Below are positions 1-5,329 of a stretch of DNA of 6,976 nt, in pieces. Below the pieces are notes generated by a model. That model was not told where the DNA came from and did not search any database. It worked only from the letters and a program-made list of their open reading frames with translations. The stretch's first letter is position 1. Each line of letters opens with the position of its first letter. Source of the DNA: Candidatus Adiutrix sp. (GTDB lineage Bacteria > Desulfobacterota > Desulfarculia > Adiutricales > Adiutricaceae); assembly GCA_031273445.1 (NCBI GenBank), contig JAISRV010000321.1:1-6976 (forward strand). Reading direction: 5' to 3'. The translations under genes were made by a program, and so were the position numbers.

Positions 1-289
1 TGAAAGTGGTGAATTCCGGCTTCTCCCCCGGTTTGCCCAGCACAATGCGGCCATAGGGGCTCAGACACAGCCACAACAGGAAGCCGACGCTGACGGCGGC
101 GGTCAACATGGCCAGCCAGCCGAACTTGTCGGTGACGAAGGCGAAGGAGGCGTTGACCATGTCCTTGCCCAGCGTGGGATTGGAAGCCAGGGGAATGGTT
201 ATGGCCACAATAATCAGAAAAGCGGGCAAAAAAATCGTCCAGTCGATCTGCCCTGTGCCCTTGGCGTAACTGTCGTCTTTAGCGCTCAT
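1..289 (-). CDS. BCCT family transporter, N-terminal fragment
   Basis: This is the first 96 codons of a betaine/carnitine/choline transporter; the rest lies beyond the window edge. The reading begins MSAKDDSYAKGTGQIDW, and the ID-W stretch leading into the first membrane helix is typical of BCCT carriers. Helix 1 spans about residues 15-35 and helix 2 about 57-78, followed by SPYGRIVLGKPGEKPEF, a strongly conserved BCCT segment. Family members take up quaternary ammonium compounds, by Na+ or H+ symport or by exchange. The cytoplasmic tail before helix 1 is only about 14 residues, much shorter than in osmosensing BetP, which favours nutrient uptake over osmoprotection. The start is supported by AGAGGTGA (294-301) about six bases upstream. 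It is the third gene of the minus-strand operon, 50 bases after the methyltransferase. Family assignment is firm; substrate unknown. Confidence 0.93.
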   Translation of the reverse strand, partial: MSAKDDSYAKGTGQIDWTIFLPAFLIIVAITIPLASNPTLGKDMVNASFAFVTDKFGWLAMLTAAVSVGFLLWLCLSPYGRIVLGKPGEKPEFTTF

Positions 290-339
290 TTAAGTCACCT
301 CTTAAATTTTAAGTTTTTCCGGCCGGCGAGGCCTGGGTT

Positions 340-1806
340 TCAGGAAAATCTTTGGACGAATTCAGCCAGGAGCCCGTCCAGTTCAGTCTGCGCGGAGGGC
401 TCGACAGGTTTGGGTTGATATTGGTCGATTATGGTCAGAGCCTTTTCGTAGGCCCGCTCGGTGAGCGTTTTAGCCCCGGCGGAGCTCCAGCCGGCGAAAG
501 GCTGGTGGCTGAAAAGATCGGTCTGGGACTGGGTCCGGGCCAGTTTAAAGGTTTGCTTGTGAGTCAGGAAGGAACCGCCCGGGCCGACTTCCTCAAGCAG
601 TTCCAGCGACAGGCCGGCGTTGTCCACCGGCGCCCCGCCCAACAGGAAACTGATGTTCCGGCAACACTCATGATCCATGAGCAATTTGGCGTAGTCGAAA
701 CCCAGACCGCTGTCCACCCCGCCGACTCCCCAAATGACGTTGGCCCCGACCAGCGCCAGGCTCAGGGCGTTGAAAGCGAATTCGTAGCCGGCCTGGGCGT
801 CGGGTATCTTGGAATCGGATACGCCGGCCCCGGCCCGCACCGGCAGATGGTAATAGCCGGCCATCTGGGTCACGCAGGAGGCGATGAGGGCGTTCTCCGG
901 CGAAGCCATGGGCGACATGCCCACCTTCAAATCCATATTGGTGGAGCAGGTGCCCAGGATGGTCGGCGTCCCCTTGCGGGCCGCCTGGGCCAGCGCCAGC
1001 CCGGCCAACTGTTCGGCCACGGTCAGGGCCACGGCCGAAGCCAACCCGACGGGGCTGGTGGCGCCGGCCAGGCACATCTCCATGATCTCCACATTCATGA
1101 CTTCAGTGCGGGCCGCCTCAATTATGTTCAGACAACACATGGCCACCAGGGTCAGCGGGCTGGTCGGGCAGGCGACGACCGTATTGATGGGCTTGCGCCG
1201 GACGTTCTCTTCGCCCTGCACGGCTATGACCATCTTCCGGGCCAATTCAATGGTCTCCTTGTTGGTCAGGCCCATCCAGACGTGTTTGGACGAACAGGTC
1301 AACGCGTCGTAAAAATTGTGCGGCTGTTGGAGAATCATGGGCAGATCGTTGGGGCAGACCGTGCGTGAACCCACGACCAGACCGGGGAGGGAGTCGACGA
1401 CCTTGTATATTTGCCGGGCGTCGGCCCGAACGCTGGAGCGGTATTCCCGGCTGTGAGGATCAATGACCTTGACCTGCTCCCCGAAAGTGGAAAAGCCGAC
1501 CCGGCCTTTCTCCAGGTAAAAATCATTGGCCGGGTCTCGGGCTCCCAGCACGATGGCCTTGGGCGCGCTGGCCAGACTGTCGTTGATCAGCCGCTCGGGG
1601 AGACGAACCCGCCAGACGCCGCCCTCCTTCGTCACCCGGGCCCCGGCGGAGGAAAACAGCTCCGCCGCCTCGGCGTATTCCACCGCCAGCCCGGTCACGC
1701 TCAGCAGCCGGCAGGCGGCGAAATGAATGGTGTCCAGGGCCTCCCGGCTCAGCACGGACATGCACGGGCCGTTCAGCGTTTCAAATCCTCTTCTTTCAGT
1801 CGGCAT
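340..1806 (-). CDS. MttB-superfamily (trimethylamine methyltransferase family) protein, non-pyrrolysine
   Basis: A 488-residue protein of the length expected for the MttB family, TIM-barrel corrinoid methyltransferases that move a methyl group from a quaternary or tertiary amine to a Co(I) corrinoid protein. Recognisable segments are the start of the fold (LSREALDTIHFAACRLLSVTG, about 19-39), the mid-domain CPTSPLT (213-219), GTCSTNMDLKVGMSPMASPE (285-304), and the segment with SDSKIPDAQAGYE (330-342), near where archaeal MttB carries pyrrolysine as I recall. The frame has no internal TAG and ends at TGA (340-342), so this belongs to the non-Pyl branch, whose characterised members (MtgB, MtpB, MtcB, MtyB) demethylate glycine betaine, proline betaine, carnitine and gamma-butyrobetaine. 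The start at 1806 follows GGAAGGTG with good spacing. It lies between an aminotransferase and a BCCT carrier. No corrinoid protein or MtqA/MtvA partner is visible here. The family is clear; the substrate is not. Confidence 0.93.
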   Translation of the reverse strand: MPTERRGFETLNGPCMSVLSREALDTIHFAACRLLSVTGLAVEYAEAAELFSSAGARVTKEGGVWRVRLPERLINDSLASAPKAIVLGARDPANDFYLEKGRVGFSTFGEQVKVIDPHSREYRSSVRADARQIYKVVDSLPGLVVGSRTVCPNDLPMILQQPHNFYDALTCSSKHVWMGLTNKETIELARKMVIAVQGEENVRRKPINTVVACPTSPLTLVAMCCLNIIEAARTEVMNVEIMEMCLAGATSPVGLASAVALTVAEQLAGLALAQAARKGTPTILGTCSTNMDLKVGMSPMASPENALIASCVTQMAGYYHLPVRAGAGVSDSKIPDAQAGYEFAFNALSLALVGANVIWGVGGVDSGLGFDYAKLLMDHECCRNISFLLGGAPVDNAGLSLELLEEVGPGGSFLTHKQTFKLARTQSQTDLFSHQPFAGWSSAGAKTLTERAYEKALTIIDQYQPKPVEPSAQTELDGLLAEFVQRFS

Positions 1807-1829
1807 ATCTTACACCTTCCGCCTTTCTT

Positions 1830-1851
1830 CGGCGCGGCTCAAACGCGGCCG
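1830..1851 (-). other. Short GC-rich intercistronic hairpin
   Basis: In the 47-base gap between the aminotransferase and the methyltransferase, CGCGCCG and CGGCCGCG can pair over seven base pairs with one bulged base and a seven-base loop. No T-run follows, so it is unlikely to terminate transcription. It could stabilise the upstream message or act in processing. The pairing is seen in the sequence; the function is a guess. Confidence 0.3.
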
Positions 1852-1853
1852 GT

Positions 1854-3065
1854 TCAACCGAGGGACTTGAGCGTCTCCAACATGATTTCATAGGCCCGGT
1901 CGCAATCAGCCTCGGCGGCGATCAGCGGCGGAATCAGACGTATGATCCGGTCGCCGATCAAAGTGACCAGAAGCTTCCGCTCCAGGCAGCCATGCTTGAC
2001 GTCTTTGCCGACGGGCTTCTCAAACTCGACGCCGATGAGCAGACCCTGACCACGCACTTCTCTGACCAGAGGCAGCGACTTGAGTTTGTTCATAAAATAC
2101 TGGCCCACCCGCCGGGCCTGTCCGGGCAGGTCCCGCTCCAAAATTTCGGCGATCTGGGCCAGGGCGGCGGCGCAGCAGACGGGACTGCCGCCATAGGTGC
2201 TGCCGTGGGAACCAGGCTGAAAAGCCGCGGCCATCTCGGCCGTGGCGCATACAGCTCCTATAGGCACGCCGCCGCCCATAGCCTTGGCCATGGAGATGGC
2301 GTCCGGACGGAAGCCGTAATGCATATAGCCCATCAGTTCGCCGGTTCGGCCCCAGCCGGTCTGCACTTCGTCCACCAGGAAAAGCAGACCCTTTTCCGCG
2401 CACAGAGCCCGCAGACCGGCGATAAATTCCGGCGAGGCCGGGTAGACCCCGCCCTCGGCCTGGACCGGTTCAATCATAATGGCGATGGTGTCGGCCGTAA
2501 CCAGGGAGCGGAAGGACTCAAGGCTGCCCCAGTCGGCGTAGCTGAAGCCGGGCAACATGGCTCCAAAGCCGTTATGACAGGCTGATTGCGGTTGACCGGT
2601 GGCGGAAAGAGCCCCCATGGTTCGCCCGTGAAAACTGGATTTGGCGGTGACGATGTGGTAGCGGTTGGGGCCGTATTTGTCCACGCCGTATTTCCGGGCC
2701 ATTTTAATCATGGCTTCATTGGCTTCTGTGCCGCTGTTCTGGTAGAAAATCTTGTCGAAGCCAAGAACGGAGCAGATTTTTTCCGCCAATAGGGCCTGGG
2801 GAATGGTATAGGGGTAATTGAAGGTATGCATGACGGCGCCCACCTGATCTCTGACCGCGGCCACCACCTTGGGATTGCAGCTGCCGGCGGAATTCACGGC
2901 GATGCCGCCGTAAAAATCCAGATAAGCCTGACCGTTTTCATCATATAAATACATGCCTTCGGCCCGTTCACAGACAAAATCGAAACGCTCATAAGTCTCA
3001 ATCATGTACTTTTTGACCAAGGCCCTGATTTCATCCGCGGTTTTTCCGCACGTTTTCAAAAGCAT
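1854..3065 (-). CDS. Class-III PLP-dependent aminotransferase (acetylornithine/ornithine-type)
   Basis: A 403-residue cytosolic fold-type I aminotransferase of full length. PLP-site features are all present: SGTEAN (111-116), FHGRT (145-149), the EPVQAEGG segment (199-206), VDEVQTG with D232 and Q235, Schiff-base lysine K261 in SMAKAMGGG, and HGSTYGG (287-293) with T290 for the cofactor phosphate. EPVQ.EGG and FQPG.HGSTYGG resemble ArgD/AstC (acetylornithine or succinylornithine) and related omega-aminotransferases. The reading frame extends upstream to 3140, but I place the start at 3065 because AGGAGAAGG lies directly before that ATG and family similarity starts there. It is the first gene of the operon, 47 bases before the methyltransferase, downstream of a -24/-12 promoter. 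Its company suggests catabolism of an amino group on a methylated amine rather than arginine biosynthesis, but the substrate is an inference and a plain ArgD role is not excluded. Confidence 0.92.
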   Translation of the reverse strand: MLLKTCGKTADEIRALVKKYMIETYERFDFVCERAEGMYLYDENGQAYLDFYGGIAVNSAGSCNPKVVAAVRDQVGAVMHTFNYPYTIPQALLAEKICSVLGFDKIFYQNSGTEANEAMIKMARKYGVDKYGPNRYHIVTAKSSFHGRTMGALSATGQPQSACHNGFGAMLPGFSYADWGSLESFRSLVTADTIAIMIEPVQAEGGVYPASPEFIAGLRALCAEKGLLFLVDEVQTGWGRTGELMGYMHYGFRPDAISMAKAMGGGVPIGAVCATAEMAAAFQPGSHGSTYGGSPVCCAAALAQIAEILERDLPGQARRVGQYFMNKLKSLPLVREVRGQGLLIGVEFEKPVGKDVKHGCLERKLLVTLIGDRIIRLIPPLIAAEADCDRAYEIMLETLKSLG

Positions 3066-3136
3066 CTTCCTTCTCCTGTGGTCTTGGAAAATAAAATATC
3101 GACTCGCCCCTAATGAACATACATCATTAAAGCAGG

Positions 3137-3152
3137 GCAAGTATCAGGCCAA
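3137..3152 (-). promoter_or_regulatory. Sigma-54 (-24/-12) promoter of the aminotransferase-methyltransferase-BCCT operon
   Basis: Read on the minus strand the site is TTGGCCTGATACTTGC. It keeps the invariant GG of the -24 element and GC of the -12 element at exactly the required spacing, with full TTGGC and TTGC blocks. Initiation about 12 bases beyond the GC would fall near 3125, giving a leader of about 60 bases before the aminotransferase start at 3065. A sigma-54 activator encoded divergently next door makes this the natural operon promoter. The site is visible; its use is inferred. Confidence 0.7.
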
Positions 3153-3303
3153 AACCGACAAATAAAACGGCCTAATTTTAGTGCTGACAATATTTTTTAA
3201 TTATTACACTGATATACGATTTATAATAAACCTTTCGAGGCCGCCCCAAAAAAATAATTGAAAGCTAAAATAGTGGAAAAAAGAGAAAAATGTGTTAAAG
3301 TGG

Positions 3304-3337
3304 ATAAAAAATAGAAAAAATAGAAAAAATAGAAAAA
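3304..3337. repeat. Phased A-tract tandem repeat (9-base unit, three exact copies plus a degenerate one)
   Basis: The unit ATAGAAAAA occurs three times head to tail at 3311-3337, preceded by a degenerate ATAAAAA copy at 3304-3310. More A-tracts lie at about 3247-3253, 3277-3282 and 3286-3290. A-runs recurring at close to one helical turn give intrinsically curved DNA. The position between a sigma-54 promoter and a possible upstream enhancer fits a looping aid, taking the place IHF often fills; I found no good IHF consensus here. Confidence 0.6.
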
Positions 3338-3434
3338 CGCTTATGAGCCGCTCTGAAAAGTCCATAGCCAAAAGCGTCTGGACAGGGCCAGTGAGGTAAT
3401 TTTTCGGCGCCGGCCGGTCGTCCTTGGCTGACGC
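3338..3434. promoter_or_regulatory. GC-rich island, candidate enhancer (upstream activator site)
   Basis: This stretch is clearly GC-richer than the surrounding AT-rich DNA. It contains an inverted pair GTCCA/TGGAC (3360-3364 and 3379-3383), an ACGCTT/AAGCGT inverted pair (3337-3342 and 3372-3377) and a related GACGC at 3430-3434. It lies roughly 190-280 bases from the operon -24 box and 115-210 bases from the sigma-54-like element facing the regulator, the distance range at which sigma-54 activators bind. The motifs are short, so the assignment is tentative. Confidence 0.3.
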
Positions 3435-3506
3435 ATATAATACAAAAATGTATTTTTTAGCGAAACTTCATACCAATATGTATGTAATTTCAGGAAATTT
3501 ATTGGG

Positions 3507-3545
3507 GCTGAAATAAATAACTAGCTGAAATAAATTATAATTTAT
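3507..3545. repeat. 12-base direct repeat running into a 16-base AT palindrome
   Basis: GCTGAAATAAAT occurs exactly at 3507-3518 and again at 3524-3535, start to start 17 bases. The second copy overlaps the perfect palindrome ATAAATTATAATTTAT (3530-3545). The group sits immediately upstream of the sigma-54-like element before the regulator and could be an operator or part of its promoter. The repeats are exact as read; in such AT-rich DNA the palindrome alone could be chance. Confidence 0.45.
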
Positions 3546-3547
3546 AG

Positions 3548-3564
3548 TTTGCACATATTTTGCA
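3548..3564 (+). promoter_or_regulatory. Sigma-54-like promoter candidate for the regulator gene
   Basis: The 17-mer TTTGCACATATTTTGCA follows the -24/-12 pattern TTGGCACG-N4-TTGCA at the right spacing. It departs at the first G of the GG pair and at the last G of the first block. A start about 12 bases past the GC would fall near 3574, about 30 bases before the regulator ATG, a sensible leader. Loss of one G of the GG pair is a real weakness, so activity is uncertain. Confidence 0.35.
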
Positions 3565-3603
3565 TTCTATTTTCGACATACGTCTTAATTCTGAGGTTCA
3601 CAT

Positions 3604-5139
3604 ATGAAATGCGACCCCTTCCCCGACGTCTATCTGCCCATACACCAATTTTTCAAGAGCCTGGGGCAGAATCTGGAATATCTTCAGCGCCTTTTCGACT
3701 TGCTGCCGCTGGGCGTTTACGTCACCAACACCAAGGGGGTCATAATCTATTATAATCGAGCCCACGCCCGGCTGGACAACCTCAGTCCCAGGGAAGTGCT
3801 GGGGCGGCCGGAGGTGGAAGTCTTCGGCTTCCCCGAGGTTAGCCCGGGCATCATGCGCACCTGCCAGAAAACCGGACGGCCCATTCTGGGTTTCATGTGT
3901 CCCTATTTCACCCACAAAGACCCTTATCGCGTCATCAACGGCGCTTATTGGGTTTTTCCGCTTTTTGACGAGCAAAAAAATATTTCCGGCTCGCTCTGTT
4001 TCACCATCCCCGTCGGCGACAGCCATGAGCCGACCGCCGCCTCGCCTCAAAATTGGCTTAAAACCATGCCGATGATCAAGAGTTCCAAAAAAATAGTCGG
4101 CGACAACGTACAGTTGCGAAAAGCCATTGTTCTGGCCAAAGTCCGGGCCGACAGCCCTTCCCCTGTGTTGATTTGCGGAGAAACCGGCACAGGCAAGGAA
4201 CTCTTCGCCCGGCTGATTCACGACTCCTCCCGCCGGGCCGCCCGACCCTTCCTGCCCATCAACTGCGCGGCCATACCGGCCCATCTGCTGGAAAGCCTTC
4301 TCTTCGGCACCACCAAAGGCAGTTTCACCGGAGCGATGGACAAGCCCGGCCTGTTGGAGGAAGCCGCCGGCGGAACGATCTATCTGGATGAAATAGACTC
4401 CATGCCGGTGGAACTCCAACCCAAACTCCTAAGGGTGCTGCAGGAAATGAAAGTCGGCCGCCTGGGCTCCAGCCGGGAAATAAAGCTGGACGTAAAAATC
4501 ATCAGTTCCATCAGCACTTCCGTCCAGGAAATAATGGCCAAACGCAAACTCCGCCCCGATCTTTTCTACCGGCTGGCGGTCATGGTCATTCAGGCGCCGC
4601 CGCTTCGCGAACGCATGGACGACCTCGACGAGCTGATCAATTATTTCATCGCCAAGCACAACAGGTCCTTAGGCCAGAAAGTGGTGGCCTTTGACGCCCG
4701 GAGTAAAGCCTGGCTGCGTCAATATTTATGGCCAGGCAACGTTAGAGAGCTTGAAAACCTGGTGGCCGGCGCCATCAATCTGGCCGGGAATGAAAGCATC
4801 TTGACCATGAAGCATCTGCCTGATCACTATTTATATATGATAGAACACAATGAAACGGGGAAAGACCTGCTCTTTGAGCTTGAAGACGGACTCGAGACCG
4901 GCCTCAAAAAGAGCGAAACCGGCCCGGAGCCTTCGCCCGCCGGAGAAACGCCCCGCCTAGGAACTTTCCACGAAGAAGAACGGCGGACCATTGAGACCTA
5001 TCTGACGGCCGCCAGCGGCCGGATGACCGCCGCCGCGACCAGTATGGGCATTTCCCGACAACTGCTGAGATATAAAATGCAGAAATACGGCCTGGACCGT
5101 TACGACTATCTGCCTCGCCTGGGACAGGGCCGACGCTAA
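3604..5139 (+). CDS. Sigma-54-dependent transcriptional activator, PAS-AAA+-Fis
   Basis: A 511-residue enhancer-binding protein. The N-terminal PAS-type sensor (about 24-138, core LLPLGVYVTNTKGVIIYYN) resembles the RocR-like group that responds to small metabolites. The AAA+ sigma-54 domain spans about 164-392: Walker A GETGTGKE (192-199), the sigma-54 contact loop written GSFTGA (239-244) in place of GAFTGA, Walker B GGTIYLDEI (256-264), the arginine-finger region RPDLFYR (317-323) and WPGNVREL (376-383). After an acidic, proline-containing linker (about 415-455) comes a Fis-type helix-turn-helix (about 458-497, ending MGISRQLLRYKMQKYGL). There is no receiver domain, so control by ligand rather than phosphorylation is likely. 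The start follows GAGGT (3593-3597) with six-base spacing. Being divergent from the operon, it probably activates it. The domain call is very secure; the ligand is unknown. Confidence 0.95.
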   Translation: MKCDPFPDVYLPIHQFFKSLGQNLEYLQRLFDLLPLGVYVTNTKGVIIYYNRAHARLDNLSPREVLGRPEVEVFGFPEVSPGIMRTCQKTGRPILGFMCPYFTHKDPYRVINGAYWVFPLFDEQKNISGSLCFTIPVGDSHEPTAASPQNWLKTMPMIKSSKKIVGDNVQLRKAIVLAKVRADSPSPVLICGETGTGKELFARLIHDSSRRAARPFLPINCAAIPAHLLESLLFGTTKGSFTGAMDKPGLLEEAAGGTIYLDEIDSMPVELQPKLLRVLQEMKVGRLGSSREIKLDVKIISSISTSVQEIMAKRKLRPDLFYRLAVMVIQAPPLRERMDDLDELINYFIAKHNRSLGQKVVAFDARSKAWLRQYLWPGNVRELENLVAGAINLAGNESILTMKHLPDHYLYMIEHNETGKDLLFELEDGLETGLKKSETGPEPSPAGETPRLGTFHEEERRTIETYLTAASGRMTAAATSMGISRQLLRYKMQKYGLDRYDYLPRLGQGRR

Positions 5140-5182
5140 TGCCCTGTGCGGTTAGTTCCTTCTAACCACACAGGGCATTAGC
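5135..5182 (+). terminator. Long hairpin overlapping the regulator stop codon
   Basis: Arms at 5135-5155 and 5162-5182 pair over 21 positions with a single C/A mismatch around the loop TTCCTT. The regulator TAA (5137-5139) lies inside the left arm. No T-run follows, so it is not a classical intrinsic terminator. It could still protect the message end, or belong to the inverted-repeat element beginning at 5144. Confidence 0.5.
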
Positions 5183-5219
5183 CAGGCGCGAGAGCGACTG
5201 GCCGACAGTGCAAAGTCGT

Positions 5220-5250
5220 ATTTTCTTGAAAATCGCATTTTCAAGAAAAT
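5220..5250. repeat. Perfect 14-base inverted repeat with three-base loop
   Basis: ATTTTCTTGAAAAT (5220-5233) and ATTTTCAAGAAAAT (5237-5250) are exact reverse complements around CGC. Each arm is itself nearly palindromic. The repeat lies inside the candidate mobile element, upstream of the DMT transporter. A cruciform, protein-binding or RNA-hairpin role is possible; it lacks the GC stem of a usual terminator. Confidence 0.7.
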
Positions 5251-5259
5251 TTCCGGAGC

Positions 5260-5293
5260 TTAATTCCGACCCTGCTTTGAGGGACGGAATTAA
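5260..5293. repeat. Interrupted inverted repeat before the DMT transporter gene
   Basis: TTAATTCCG (5260-5268) pairs with CGGAATTAA (5285-5293). After one A/A mismatch CCCT (5270-5273) pairs with AGGG (5280-5283) around the loop GCTTTG. Its outer right arm overlaps the right terminal repeat of the candidate element, so it may be part of that element rather than a regulatory hairpin. Confidence 0.6.
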
Positions 5294-5329
5294 CCGCACA
5301 GTCCACTGAGCTTCGACGGGAAGCCAACC

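Larger units (their letters stand above)
3066..3603. promoter_or_regulatory. Divergent intergenic control region
   Basis: This 538-base gap separates the minus-strand catabolic operon from the plus-strand regulator. I see no convincing protein-coding or RNA gene in it. Base composition is patchy: AT-rich around 3160-3337, a GC-rich island at about 3338-3434, then AT-rich again to the regulator. It holds a -24/-12 promoter for the operon (3137-3152), a sigma-54-like element facing the regulator (3548-3564), repeated A-tracts (3304-3337), a 12-base direct repeat (3507-3518 and 3524-3535) and a 16-base palindrome (3530-3545). Length and layout suit a sigma-54 system with a remote enhancer and DNA bending. 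Confidence 0.75.
5144..5301. mobile_element. Candidate MITE-like element with imperfect 19-base terminal inverted repeats
   Basis: The left end CTGTGCGGTTAGTTCCTTC (5144-5162) and the reverse complement of the right end (5283-5301), CTGTGCGGTTAATTCCGTC, agree at 17 of 19 positions, giving a 158-base unit. A third, one-mismatch copy of the outer 11 bases lies inverted at 5164-5174. Inside are a perfect 14-base inverted repeat (5220-5250) and another hairpin (5260-5293). It encodes no transposase, so it would be non-autonomous. I see no clean target-site duplication: the flanks share only CC. A non-mobile structured spacer is the alternative. Confidence 0.4.

Noticed and set aside
352..1368. 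Long plus-strand open frame (338 codons) opposite the methyltransferase gene
   Set aside because: It mirrors the codon structure of the real gene, is rich in Gly, His and Gln with no recognisable domain, and has no ribosome binding site. The minus-strand product is a full-length family member.
340..1806. A pyrrolysine (in-frame amber) codon in the MttB homologue
   Set aside because: The frame is uninterrupted by TAG and its stop is TGA, so no amber read-through is needed.
3066..3140. Upstream extension of the aminotransferase to 3140
   Set aside because: The strong AGGAGAAGG directly precedes the ATG at 3065, the extra 25 residues do not resemble the family, and the longer start would overlap the predicted transcription start and part of the promoter.
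3162..3190. Sigma-70-like promoter on the minus strand (TTGTCA, 17 bases, TTTTAT)
   Set aside because: The -10 box is poor in an AT-rich stretch where such matches arise easily. The -24/-12 site nearby is a better fit with the neighbouring activator. It might give basal expression.
3436..3541. TATAAT hexamers at 3436-3441 and 3536-3541 as -10 boxes for the regulator
   Set aside because: Neither has a recognisable -35 box at 16-18 bases and neither has an extended -10. They are expected by chance in this AT-rich DNA, though one could contribute.
3598..4419. 273-codon minus-strand open frame opposite the regulator
   Set aside because: It is antisense to the PAS and AAA+ domains, which are unambiguous on the plus strand. 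Its composition is typical of an antisense frame in GC-rich DNA.
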